The notes under the pieces: model-generated
What the model was told of the DNA's origin: nothing
Database searches by the model: none
The model's input: the letters and a program-made list of their open reading frames with translations, nothing else
Origin: Fulvia fulva
Lineage: Eukaryota; Ascomycota; Dothideomycetes; Mycosphaerellales; Mycosphaerellaceae
Length of the DNA stretch: 64,000 bases
Assembly (NCBI RefSeq): GCF_020509005.1
Contig: NC_063012.1
Coordinates: 9,858,001 to 9,922,000 of the forward strand
Direction: 5' to 3'
Shown here: piece after piece, positions 10,868 to 20,833 of the stretch
Position numbering within the stretch: position 1 is the first letter of the stretch
How the letters are laid out: every line of letters begins with the position of its first letter
Program-made: the position numbers and the translations under genes

Positions 10868-11687
10868 TCAACACCACCGAGCGATAGCAGCGGTCTGGTT
10901 TAGGAGGTAGGCCTGATCAACGGCATCACACTCTCCCTTGCTCAAGCTCTCAACAATGAATGTAGCAACCACCTCAAGGCCGGCTGCTGTTTGAAGTCTC
11001 CACGATGGCGGTTCAGCAAGATTCATCTGATCGCGCACCGCCAACAGGTCCTCCACCTTCAGACCCTCATAATTGTCCGCCCAAAAGTACTGATGATTCT
11101 CTAGAACACACCAGCAGTCGAGCTTCTTGTTCCAAGCCATGCGCGCTAAGGCCATGCTACGACATGGTGGGTCGGTGATGTACTCATGGGCATGGCGCAA
11201 AGCCGGAGCAAAATGTGAGGCTGGAAGATGGATGAAGACCTGGTAAGCCTTTGTGCCATCGTCGTGGGTGTGTGCATGCGTATGCACGAGCTTGAAAGTA
11301 GGATTGAGACGTAGCCAGTCTGTCGAGTCATATTGCGGGACCACGAGAGTTGGAAGGAGGAAGACCTGGTTGATAGCCAACTCGAGATCGGTCCGGCCCA
11401 TAGATGTGAGATCAGCTTTCGGGTGTGGGTCATTTGACTCGTAGCTATGGCGAGCATCTGTAAGCTATCTTCCTGACATACTTGTCGTGTCGACGCAGCA
11501 TGTCACTATTCTCAGCAAGATGCACGTACCTGGGGACTGCTCGCTCGCGCTGTACTGCCTTGCACTTGATGGTCGCGCGCCAGGTCTTGTTGACTCGTTT
11601 TAAGTCTGGAAGCTGATGGGGCTCGACATGACAGAGGATGATCTCGAGTAGTTCATTGGTGTCGAAGACTTTCTGCGCGGCAGCCAT
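10868..11687 (-). CDS. F-box-like paralog 1 (minus-strand array)
   Basis: Start at MAAAQKVFDTNELLEIIL (11687). The first half is a short F-box-like helix set: FDTNELLEIILCHVEPHQ, then DLKRVNKTWRATI. It lacks the intron that all sisters have near the HQ codon. A later intron is needed: either GTATGT at 11481 or the stronger donor GTACGT at 11529, spliced to CCATAG at 11445; both keep phase 2. The first gives 260 residues. The family blocks follow: DWLRLNPTF..VH, EYITDPPC, and GLKVEDLLAVRDQM. The C-terminal PLPRYRK block is missing because the frame stops at 10868, so the protein is probably C-terminally truncated. F-box proteins usually link Skp1-Cullin ubiquitin ligases to substrates; that role is inferred from the N-terminal motif only. 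Confidence 0.7.
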
Positions 11688-11940
11688 ATCGCAAAGCTCG
11701 GTGGTCTGAAAATCGGTCGTTGTGTTGAGGTAATGGAATACAGTGTCTGGTTGCAGGTTTTTTTGGAGATTGGACGATAGAGAGTTGGACTGAGATTTGA
11801 GAAGGAAAGTGGGATAACGGAATTTCGAGCACGGGCCCATTGCACATGCCGAACGCGGCATGACTGATTCACTCGCCGCTCTCGACCTGAAGTGCACGAT
11901 CTATGTGGTAGATTCTAGTGAACGACGTGGTCAGAATGCG

Positions 11941-12960
11941 TCAATGCCCAGGCGGCTCCGAATTAGCTTTTGAATTTCCTGGCGACCATACCAGCGCTCG
12001 ATCCTTCTCCAAGGCGGCGTCAAGCAGTGACCCTGGTCGATGCGTTGCCCGTCTATATCGAGACAGAGGCTTCTGTAGATATTTCTTGGCCGCAGCAGAG
12101 TCCTCTGGATCTTCTGCTTTCTGCGCTGTCTCACCATTGATAGTGAGAGAAGCCCACACCTCTGTCGCCAATTGATGATCGAAGTCTTCAGGATCGTCCT
12201 TCCTGAGGTGAACAGTCTGAGATCCGACAAACTCTTGGTGTGCTTTCAGGACATCCTGAATGAGTACATCCTGCTGATCTGTACACCCAGCAAATGTTGT
12301 GGTAATCTGAAGGTATCACCCATTCGTTGCCATCGGAATCCCAGCTTATTGTGCGCAAGGCGATGCAATCGCTTGGTGGTTCCGTGACATATTGATTGAC
12401 AGCATCGTCATACTTCTCGCTTCCAAATGATGACAGCCCGAGCATGATCCGTATGTTATCCGTGCCCTCCGCCAGATCGCGGAAGTAGTTCGCGTGAACC
12501 CGGTCGAACAAGGGGTTGACTCGCAGCCAGTAGGTTGCATCGTAGTTTGGCGCTAAACCGCTATCCAGCTCGCCAGACACCACTTCCATGTGTCGGTGCA
12601 GATCCATGGTCTCGGACTCTTCTCCATCGTACTCATACAGCCATCCGTAGCAGCGAACGACCCGACTTCGCTGCACTGCACTCGACATCGTCACCTTGTC
12701 GCGCCAAGCCTTGCACACAAGCTTCAACTCGCGTATCTGTTTGGCAATCAGTCTGAGCCATCGCAACACGGAAGAGTTGGTCACTCGTGAGCAATGCCCA
12801 AAGCGCTCTCCCGGCTGCCAAGCTATTGCTCACGAGACACGATGTCCTCTGCATGGTGTATTCATACCTGACGTGGCTCGACCTGACAGATGATGATCTC
12901 GAGAAGTTCAGCGATGCCCCAAACTGCATGTGCCGCCTTCGAAGTTGTAGTGTCAGGCAT
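11941..12960 (-). pseudogene. F-box-like paralog 2 with a one-base frameshift
   Basis: Exon 1 (12960-12868) encodes an F-box half, GIAELLEIIICQVEPRQ. A 131-nt intron (12737-12867; GTATGA...AACAG) joins it to IRELKLVCKAWRDKV, the standard family junction. Exon 2 carries YWLRVNPLFDRVH, YVTEPPSDCIAL and NICWVYRSAG. At about 12259-12265 the frame then shifts by one base, just where sisters have the VxDVLxVRD block; the continuation QDVLKAHQEF and later PLSRYRRATHR and ALVWSPG lies in the next frame down to a stop at 11941. A single extra base explains everything and no other stop interrupts either part. It may be a young pseudogene or an assembly error. Confidence 0.7.
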
Positions 12961-13319
12961 AATTGCCGAGAGGTCGCAAAGTGGCTGGTAGGTGATACGT
13001 TCGCGGTGATGATGTATGTCGATGTCAGGTGTGGTACAATCATTTGCGCTGCGAAGAAGTGAAGAAGCTGCTGGTCACGGTCCGTCCCTCGTCCCTGCAA
13101 GCGTAGACACTAGTGACTGCCCACGTCATTCGCATGTGCAAGATGTTCCTGACCGCAGAGCCCTTTGACTGATACACTGCAACAGGTTCTGACGCAAACT
13201 CACCAAGGCACCGAAGCAGTGATAGAGCACGGAATCGTAGGTACAGCACAAGTTGCGACTCCACATCTGCTTAAATTCGTGGGGCTCTTAAGCATGCTCT
13301 AAGTTACACTACTCGGTCA
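12961..13319. other. Intergenic region between F-box-like paralogs 2 and 3
   Basis: 360 bp holding the promoter of paralog 2 and the 3' end of paralog 3. Nothing further recognised. Confidence 0.45.
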
Positions 13320-14183
13320 CTACTTCTTGCCAGGCTTCCACACCGAGGCCAAGTCCTTCTCATTCGCAATTCTAAGCTCTCGTCCAGGCTGATGTGAGAC
13401 CCGCCTGAATCGCGGCAGCAGGTCGAAGTAACGCGCACTCCTCGCTCTCTCGGCGACGGACGCAGTCCGAGGATCAACTCCTCTCACCGAGAGGATGGCA
13501 GTGATCCCATAATCACCAGGATCCCTGACGCGATTGACTCTCATGTGAGTAGTATGGACCATGTCGCGCACAGCGAGAATGTCGCCCACTTTGACTCCGT
13601 CCTTGTTGTATGCCAAGCAGACTGTGGATTCCCGAGGATGGGACCATCGATTGAGAGAAGTATCGAAATGATGCGTAGCCACCTGGATAGCGTTGCACGG
13701 TGGTTCAGTCGCAAACTGTGCTGATGCGGCGAGGTAGTTGGATGCCGTGTCTTCTGGTATAGTGATCTTTATGCGTAGCTTCGATCGAGACTTGGAATCC
13801 GTTCGGCCCTGCGCAGACACGTGCTCGAAGATGGGGTTGATTCTGAGCCAGGACAGTGCACTGTACCATGGAGTCACACCACGGCATGATGCGTAAGCGA
13901 AAGTAGTGGCATGCAACAACCACCTGCTCAAGCTGTTCAGGTCTATGCCTTTGAAAGGTGCGAAAGTAGTATACATCTTTACTACACGTGCACGCTGTAC
14001 TGCTTTCGAAGTCGAGATGATATGGCGCCAGTTCGCGCCCACCAGCTTCAGTTCGCGGATCTGAAGTCGCGTTAGCATGTGACCGATGCACCTGGAAACA
14101 GAACCTGCCTGGTGCTGCTCAGTGTGACAGATGATCATCTCGAGTAGCTCATATGTATCGAAAACCTGCTGTGCAGCAGACAT
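13320..14183 (-). CDS. F-box-like paralog 3 (intact; GC-AG intron)
   Basis: Exon 1 (14183-14109) gives MSAAQQVFDTYELLEMII and ends at the family's HQ codon. Exon 2 (14060-13320) begins IRELKLVGANWRHIISTSKA. The 48-nt interval 14061-14108 has a typical GCTAAC branch site and a CAG acceptor, but its donor is GCAGGT, so this would be a GC-AG intron. Because 48 is a multiple of three and has no stop, retention also keeps the frame open. Spliced product: 271 residues. It has all family blocks: SWLRINPIFEHV, FATEPPCNAI, DGVKVGDILAVRD, LLPRFRRVSHQ, and the C-terminal LASVWKPGKK. The frame stays open upstream into the neighbouring pseudogene by chance; the MSAAQQVF start is chosen because it matches the sisters. 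Likely an SCF-type adaptor by motif only. Confidence 0.8.
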   Translation of the reverse strand: MSAAQQVFDTYELLEMIICHTEQHQAGSVSRCIGHMLTRLQIRELKLVGANWRHIISTSKAVQRARVVKMYTTFAPFKGIDLNSLSRWLLHATTFAYASCRGVTPWYSALSWLRINPIFEHVSAQGRTDSKSRSKLRIKITIPEDTASNYLAASAQFATEPPCNAIQVATHHFDTSLNRWSHPRESTVCLAYNKDGVKVGDILAVRDMVHTTHMRVNRVRDPGDYGITAILSVRGVDPRTASVAERARSARYFDLLPRFRRVSHQPGRELRIANEKDLASVWKPGKK

Positions 14184-14481
14184 AGTGGATGTCAGTTTGT
14201 GTTGGTCGGCGATGTGTTTGTTGCGATGTTCGTGTTGGTCGAGCCTTCCATATAGTTTGGCAGTGAATTGCAGCCGCGCTAGAGGCTTGGCGGCGGCAAG
14301 TCCGTGCAAGTGCGCTTGTCTAATAAGCGTCGGAATGTGCGTCGGAATGTCGACTGTGATGGAGCTCACATGGCATGGATTTGGTGATCTATGTGAACAG
14401 TGGAGTAAACCGCACAGTGAGGTGTCCTTCTCGATCATCATACTCCGCCAGAGACAGACAGAACGAGTATGAGTGCCTCTT

Positions 14482-15418
14482 TCACTCCATCCCAGGCACC
14501 CTATCCCCATCCTCAGTTCCACCTCTACCCGGCGGCGTCCAGACCAGAGCACCATCCCTCCTCTCCGCCATCTCCAGCTCCAGTCCATATCGATGACTCT
14601 TCCTTCAATACCTCGGCAGCACTCCCTCGAAGTATCTCCCATCTTCACCCTCTTACCATCTCCCTCACGAACCTCGCTCTTCACTGTCAAGCACACACAC
14701 ATCTCCCCGGCCTCCTGCACATTGAACTCATCATCTGCATCGCTCATCTTAATAAACCCCATCTGCGTGTTCAAGAGCGCATCTCTGACTTCAAGCACAT
14801 CCTTCACCGTAAGGCCCTCTGGATTCCACGCCCAACAGATATTGTAGTAATCAAAATCAGGTGTCACCCACTGCTGCTCATCGCGATTCCAGCTCGTTGT
14901 CCCTATGGCCATAGCCTTACACGGAGGCTCGGTAGCATAGTCGTTTCCGTTTCGATCGCCGCGTGTGAGCATGTCCGATGACGGGAGCATGATGGTGAGA
15001 TCGTAGCTCGGGCCCCAGTCCCGGTCGCCTTGATCAAGCTCGGCGTGGACTTGATGGAAGAGAGGATTGAGGCGTGGCCAGTTGGCATCGGTGTAGTTAG
15101 GTGTTGGCCATGTTGCGAGGAGCTGGAAATTGATGTCGTCCTTCAGTGCGTGAGTGTCAAGGTACCGAAGAAACCAGTCGTCATAACGGGTAATGGATGG
15201 TCCAGGTGCAAGGATGCGTGCGCGTCGGATTGCTTTGGACGTCGCGATCAGATCGCGCCAGTTCCTTCCGACTAGCTTGAGCTCGCATATCTGTGGAAAC
15301 GTGAGAAAGAAAATGATGCATTTGGCGTTTCGTAAAGTCATACCTGATGGCGCTCCACTGGGCAAATGGCCATCTCGAGTAGCTCGACAACATTGAAGAC
15401 CTGCTGCGCTGCGCCCAT
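14482..15418 (-). pseudogene. F-box-like paralog 4, frameshift plus nonsense
   Basis: Exon 1 (15418-15344) encodes MGAAQQVFNVVELLEMAI and ends at HQ. A canonical 53-nt intron (15291-15343, GTATGA...CACAG) leads to ICELKLVGRNWRDLIATSKA. NWPRLNPLFHQVH, YATEPPCKAM, NICWAWNPEGLTVKDVLEV and VCLTVKSEV follow. At about 14640 the frame breaks, and the expected ending RYFEGVLPRY is found one frame over. It is then interrupted by TGA (14605-14607), where a CGA-to-TGA change is the simplest origin, before RKSHRYGLELEM and DGALVWTPPG. The two lesions remove only the last roughly 55 residues, so a truncated protein could still be made. The open frame continues by chance into paralog 3, giving a false 681-codon fusion. 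Confidence 0.75.
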
Positions 15419-15911
15419 GGCTAGGAACGTGTGCTGGACACAGAATCGATCAACAGCTGTTGAGCTAGTTCCAAGGTGGAGTATGGGGCGACGGCTGTTG
15501 TTTATATAGCGTGCTTTGATTCGAAGTGTGGTGCTGGCGAGCAATCTTGAACTGTCCAGATTGGCGTCAGTGGACGCTCGAACTGCATGGTACATGGTCC
15601 AATGCGAAGCATACACTCAGAGTGCTCTCACAGATGTCCAGCGAAGTAGCAAACAGTGTGGCCGATAGATCGTTTCGGAAGGAGTGAGATGCTGCTGGAA
15701 GTTGCCTGATGTTTCGTGCAAGTGCTTGCAAACTCACGACCTAGCGCTGTGCATCGGCAGTGTACCCTTCCAGTGCTTGACGATAATGGATTTGCCCGCC
15801 GAGTCTGATACGTGGATAAGGGCAGATCCCGATGAAAAGGATGCAACCTCGAAGCGATGGCCGAATCAGCGGCCGGAAAGTCGGATCGTACAACCAAGGG
15901 GTATCAAACTA
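15419..15911. other. Intergenic region, ~490 bp
   Basis: Between the start of F-box-like paralog 4 and the stop of NOG2. Presumed promoter of the former and 3' UTR of the latter. No gene, repeat or RNA recognised. Confidence 0.5.
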
Positions 15912-18033
15912 TCAAGTCGGCGTCTCGTCATCACTCTCGCCAGGATCTATTTCCACGCCACCAGACTTTGCATCATCGCTAGCATTGTCATCGTTCTCGT
16001 CAAAACCTTCGAAGCCTTCGTCATCCTTACCATCCTCGTCGTCGTCGTCCTCCTCATCCTGCTCTTCATCGGCGGCTTGCGATCCACTGTCACCGAGCTC
16101 TCGCTTCCTCTTCTTATGTGTGAAGCCCAGTGCCTCGTCCCTGCTCTCCACCGGCTTCTCGTCCTCGCCCACTGTTGCAGGTGGCGGGCTGAACCAGGGA
16201 ATCTTGCCTCGCAGGAAGTCGTTCAAGACCATCTTGGCGACTCCGTCCATGTCCGCTTCACCACCCTTCAGCAGTCTGCCGCCTTTCCGTGCCAAGACCT
16301 CCAGGAACTTGATGCCTTCTTCCGTTCTCTGCTTCTCTGGCTTATCTGCAAATGCTGTATCATCGTCCATACTCCAACCCTTCATCTCGTAGGTCCGCTC
16401 GAGGTGGTGCTGTTTGCACTTCGCTAGTATAGCTGGGATGTACTGTGCTGGGTTCTCCACGTTCTCTACACGCACTACGCCTCGTAGCAGAATGTCCTCG
16501 GGCGAGTCCGTCATTGAAGGTGGGACGATACCAGGGCAGTCGATGAGGTATATTCGCTTCATCAAAGTAATGTACTGCCAGACTTTCGTCTCGCCTGGGA
16601 TAGGTGCGACTGTGCACACCTTCTTCTTTCGGAGTGTGTTAATGATCGATGATTTGCCAGTATTGGGATAGCCGATGAAGCCAACCGAGATCTGCTTGCG
16701 GTTACTGTGGAGGGAAGAGAACTGTCGTAGTAGCGAGATAAGCGTGCCTTTGCCGAAGCTGTTTGTCATACTGGCGTGGAATGCTAAGGTCGGGTAGTCT
16801 TTCGACAGGTGTTTGACCCACCTCGCCTGAAGCACAGTCAGTCTAATGCTCCATTTCATGTGCATACACAAGATGTAACGTAGTAGAGATGTGTGTCTCA
16901 TAACTAAGCTGTCCGTCACGGGTACTTCTCGCTGGGAGATCAGGGTCGCTACTCAAACAAGACACGAAAGACTCAAATATGACCATACCAAGACGGCAGG
17001 GGGTCGGGTGAGTCGGTTTGCTCTGCCAGAGACGTAACAGGTCTGTTCCACAGAAGTTTGCCACGAAGGCGGGAACGAACCTTGACTTGGCTCTGGCGTG
17101 TTGCTACGTAGGGAAGTTGGGCAAACGCAGACGAGGGAAATGGGTAAGCAAAGCAACAAGGATGAAACGTACCGCAACACTGGTTGGCACCAGATCGCAC
17201 TTGTTCAATAAGAATAGCAAGTGCTTGTGTGGTGCCTCTTCCTTGATGTACTTTTCGACGCTTCGACAGCGGGTGCCATCAGGATCCCGCGCATCAAGGA
17301 CGTGTATGACCACATCGGAGCTGTCGATGACCTTGTAGAGTTCGTTCCATATTCGCTTGCTTTGACCTTTGGAAAAGACTGGTTCTCTCGCCGTCGCTAT
17401 CTGTCCGTCGGCCAGAATTGATGCGTCCACGGATTCGTTCGGCTCACCCTCACCGAGTCCAGCAAGATATCGTGCTTCCGCTTGTCGCTCTTCAAACTTC
17501 GAGTAGTCGGTTGTCGATCGCTCCGCCATGTTTGCTATGCTTGACACGTCCAACCGCGGTCGCTTCCGCTGTGCTTTTGGTCCGAATGTGTCGCCGAACT
17601 TCTCAGTCTCTATCCGTATCTTCGCCTTGTGTTGTATCAGACCATCTTTCCGCTCTTTGTCCTTGTTGTCGTGGATCAAGCTCATGGGAAGCTTGTTCTG
17701 CTTAAGCAAGTAGCTGTATGGATCCTTGCTCTGCGCCTCCACTGCACCACGAAACGACTCCAGCGCATCCTGCGAGATGACTCTGGTGTTGGTGAACCAC
17801 TTCCGGTTCGGCTCAACTCGGGCGGACGGCTTTGCTCTACTCTGGAACACGGCAGCCTTTGTGATGTCTCCCTGTGCGTTCCTTTGCGCCTTGCCATCCC
17901 TGAACATGTTGAGCGTCTTGACCTTCTTGGCGTCTCTGTAGAAGTTCTCGCCCTTGGTCTTGACGTTCGCCATGCCATCGCTGGTCTTGCCCTGGCGAAC
18001 CTTGCGGGTCGCCTCCTTCTTGCCGGTACCCAT
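15912..18033 (-). CDS. NOG2: Nucleolar GTP-binding protein 2 (60S ribosome assembly GTPase)
   Basis: Exon 1 is 18033-17173 and exon 2 is 16826-15912, 591 residues in all. The 346-nt intron (16827-17172; GTACGT...CTTCAG) joins LVPTSVA to [10 protein letters not shown] in phase 0. The N-terminal NGP1NT domain starts [14 protein letters not shown]. The GTPase is circularly permuted as in YlqF/NOG2: G4 LNKCDLVP precedes G1 GYPNTGKSS and G3 DCPG, with the G2-region motif [10 protein letters not shown] between them. The C-terminal end is a long acidic tract ([18 protein letters not shown]). In yeast, Nog2/Nug2 is an essential pre-60S factor that acts at the nuclear maturation checkpoint; the role here follows from strong family identity. 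The acidic tail produces a long false frame on the plus strand. Confidence 0.95.
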
Positions 18034-18270
18034 GATGGCGATAATGTACCCGGCGGACTTGAGTGTGTGGTGAGAGTTGGATGTAGTTGTGGCACAAGGC
18101 CAAAAGCGTGTAGAGAAGTGGAAGTGGCTGGAGTTCGAGATGGGCGGCAGGAAAAAACGAGCCAAGATTTCGAGAGGGACGCCGGGGAAGGTCAACCGAG
18201 CACTTCCGCGGCGACATGGCCCTGGAGCATCTCGACATTGTTGAAGCATTGTGGATACAACACAGCCATC
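18034..18270. promoter_or_regulatory. Divergent promoter between NOG2 and the mS26-like gene
   Basis: Only 237 bp separate the two start codons, so both genes must share this region for initiation. One serves cytosolic and one mitochondrial ribosome production, which suggests joint regulation. No clear TATA box was seen on either side. Confidence 0.6.
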
Positions 18271-19206
18271 ATGCCTCCTCGAGCGCCTGTGTCATCGCTG
18301 TCAGGCTGGCGATGCCCACAGTGTACTATCAGATCCTTCGCAACGACATCCCGGCAACAGGCTGTTGGACCAGAACATCCACGATACATCGAAGTCCCTG
18401 AACCACCACAGCAGCATGTCCCATACAAGCCTCCGGTCAAAGGTGTCCTCCCAGTCCCTCGAGATGTCTTTGCTGGAACGTATAAGACCAAGAGCGACGA
18501 AGAAGTCATAGCAGCATCTACCAAAAAGTCTCTAAAACAGAAAGTCTACGCCAAGGGCAGTAGGGAGGAGTGGAAGGCCAAAATGAGCGAAGTCAGGAAG
18601 CAGAACCTAAGGGAAGGTGTCACAAGTCTGCGATCTCGTCAGCTGAGTGAGAGCAGGAGGCTACGTGAGAAGTCGCTGGCAAATCAAGCCGCACGTGAGG
18701 CGGCACTCCATCGGCCAGAACGCGAGGACGAACGCCTCACAGCACCATCGACGAATTTCGACCTGGAAGCTCTATTTGGCAAGCAAGTGCCAGATCCTAC
18801 TCGCGAGCAGCGGATAGCCATGAAGAGAGAGAACGTGGCGCGTCACGAGGAAGCGAAACGCGCAGAACGATTGGACGCGATACACACCCTTTACATGAAC
18901 GCGAGAGATTTCATCGTCACACCTCAGCAGCTCGATAAGGCTGTTGATGAGGCCTTCGGTACAGAGCAAGAGCCGGTTACGTTCGGCGTCAGCCAATACT
19001 ACAACAACGATGCTGCTGCAAGATCCATCTGGGCAGAGGGCAGGCCTGAGAAGGTGCAGGATATGCTCAACAGAGCCAATGGCCTCAAGCCTAGAACTGC
19101 AATGGACAGTTCTAGCGGATTGGGCGATGTCAACAAGGACAGGATCAGGAGGATTGCGGAGATGTTTACTGGTGGCAAGATGGAGAGCGCAGAGAGGAGA
19201 CAATGA
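18271..19206 (+). CDS. PET123: Mitochondrial small ribosomal subunit protein mS26 / PET123-like
   Basis: Intronless, 311 residues from MPPRAPVSSLSGWRCPQC. The N-terminus is basic and Ser/Thr/Arg-rich without acidic residues (IRSFATTSRQQAV), as expected for a mitochondrial presequence. The core motif VKGVLPVPRDVF is the most recognisable part of the fungal Pet123 family. A long charged alpha-helical region follows (about 90-215; e.g. EEWKAKMSEVRKQNLREGV), also typical. The upstream frame is open to 17629 but overlaps NOG2, so the start is set at 18271. The predicted product sits in the mitoribosome small subunit. Assignment rests on the motif, helical build, length and targeting signal; no alignment could be run. 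Confidence 0.72.
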   Translation: MPPRAPVSSLSGWRCPQCTIRSFATTSRQQAVGPEHPRYIEVPEPPQQHVPYKPPVKGVLPVPRDVFAGTYKTKSDEEVIAASTKKSLKQKVYAKGSREEWKAKMSEVRKQNLREGVTSLRSRQLSESRRLREKSLANQAAREAALHRPEREDERLTAPSTNFDLEALFGKQVPDPTREQRIAMKRENVARHEEAKRAERLDAIHTLYMNARDFIVTPQQLDKAVDEAFGTEQEPVTFGVSQYYNNDAAARSIWAEGRPEKVQDMLNRANGLKPRTAMDSSSGLGDVNKDRIRRIAEMFTGGKMESAERRQ

Positions 19207-19478
19207 GCCGGTCAGCTGTATGTATAGCCTGTACACATGGACAAAGTAGTGCTCTGTGAAGTTCAAGCTCACTTGTGCTAGGCGCCAACTGCATCTGATC
19301 GGCGAGTCCACGCAAGTGAAGTAAGCTATGCCAGTCACACATGCAGTAAAATTGTTGCCGCTGCTTCTTAACCTTGCCGCTCACTTGTTGAACAACAACG
19401 ACATCATCTTCATCACACCACCCTGTACCTGGAGGACACCACGTTGAAGCATCAGACAGCAACCACAGCTGTCCGAAC

Positions 19479-20833
19479 ATGGCTACAGATGCACCTAGCC
19501 TGTCCGATGGCTGCACCAACGAGCAGGAGATGTCGCTCGAAGCCCAGGTCGCAAAACTCATCGAGAAACATGCCAGCTCACGCGATGTGCAGCCACCTTT
19601 CTCAACCGGCGAGATCATTGTGATGGCAATCGTCTTGAGCGGCCTGTCGATATTCAACAAAGCAGACGTTCTTAAAGCCATCGTACGCCACTTCCCATAC
19701 TAGAACGCCAAACTAGTGGAGTCATACTTCGTTGCGATGGATGGTGGATATTTCCCGAATAATCAAGAATGGGAAGATGAACTTGTTTGCATCGTACCTG
19801 ACTTTTTCGAGACATTCCCCTCTTACAAACTGCCACTACGCCTCCATAGCTATGATCGGGATGAGCGCGACCCCGTTAATGCGGAATACGCAATCACGAG
19901 ATCGGCAGCACGATATTATCTCCGGGATCTACTTGAGCCAAAACGACGTGGTACTGTCCCTTTCACGAAATTACCAGCAGAGCTCCGCAATATCATCTAT
20001 GAGATGGTTCTGCGCTTCCCAGCACCCGGACTCTACATCAGTCACAGTGTGATGAGCAAGCCTCTGAAGCTCCACTCGATCAGACGCATGGACGAGGTCG
20101 ATGTCACCGGTGGCCCTATGGAAGAGCTGTCCTTGGATTTTGCTGTGCCACAGGAATACGCAGACCATTATCTCGAGGTCAACCTCTCCAAGACCGATCT
20201 GGCCCTGCTCAAAGTCTGCAGGCAAATCCACCACGAGGCTATGCCCATCTTTTACGGACTCAACACCTTCCTCGCATAGGGCGGAGAGCAGCTCTACTAC
20301 GGACTCCTGAAGCGTAAGCCAGCTATCGTCAACAGCATCAAGCGGGTCTGCCTTCACTTTGGTTCAATGAGCAGGGAGGAGTACAGGCACTGGAAAGTGA
20401 TGTGGCAAAAAACTTGCATCCATCAAGCTGGACGTATTGATTCTCGGCTTAGAAGATGACTGCTTCCTGCGTATGCCTGGCTACCCTCGACGCGAATACT
20501 TCTCACGCACGACACATTTTACCAAGATCGAGCAAGTTCCGGGATTCAGCGACCTTGCGGTGGCTGCAGCGTGCGCTACCACATTCGCGCTCCAACGACT
20601 CTGACTCGTGTCCCGCTATCAAGAAGTATCTCGCAGAGGAGACTTTGAAGATCAAAGCGGGTACCAATACTACACAAGCCAAGCCCAAGAAGCGTGGCAA
20701 AAAGCAGTTCAAGTCGGCCGAGACAGTGGTGGAGGACGAGGAGCCAGGCGAGCAGCTGAAGCAGAAGCGGGTAAAGAAATCTAAAGTGAGATCGTGGGAT
20801 CCGATGATGCACAGAAGAATGGACCGGGAATGA
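19479..20833 (+). pseudogene. Decayed 2EXR-type (F-box-related) gene
   Basis: Begins MATDAPSLSDGCTNEQEM. Two in-frame TAG codons interrupt one continuous reading frame, at 19701-19703 and 20277-20279. The middle contains FTKLPAELRNIIYEMVLRFP, the signature of the fungal 2EXR domain, and later LLKVCRQIHHEAMPIFYGLNTF, the usual second block. At the A-run 20408-20413 the frame shifts, and the continuation SIKLDVLILGLEDD is in another frame. Another break near 20600 returns to a frame ending in a Lys-rich tail (KPKKRGKKQF...KSKVRSWDPMM). Two stops plus two frameshifts make this a pseudogene. 2EXR proteins are an abundant fungal family of unknown function. Confidence 0.75.

Noticed and set aside
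14469..14981. Plus-strand 170-codon and 124-codon frames
   Set aside because: Shadows of F-box-like paralog 4; no domain of their own.
13320..15365. A 681-codon continuous minus-strand frame covering two F-box domains
   Set aside because: It is two genes read together: paralog 4 loses its true frame near 14640, and the open stretch 14184-14600 is chance. The MSAAQQVF start of paralog 3 inside it matches all sister starts.
15684..16427. Long plus-strand frames (247 and 186 codons) rich in Ser/Leu/Val
   Set aside because: They are the complement of the acidic tail and GTPase region of NOG2; the minus strand carries the conserved motifs.
17629..18270. N-terminal extension of the mS26-like frame by about 214 codons
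   Set aside because: It lies fully over the first exon of NOG2 on the other strand. The presequence-like start at 18271 is better.
19680..19720. Possible mini-intron explaining the TAG at 19701
   Set aside because: The only GT-AG pairs that remove it are about 20-35 nt, too short and without a branch site; later stops and frameshifts also show decay.
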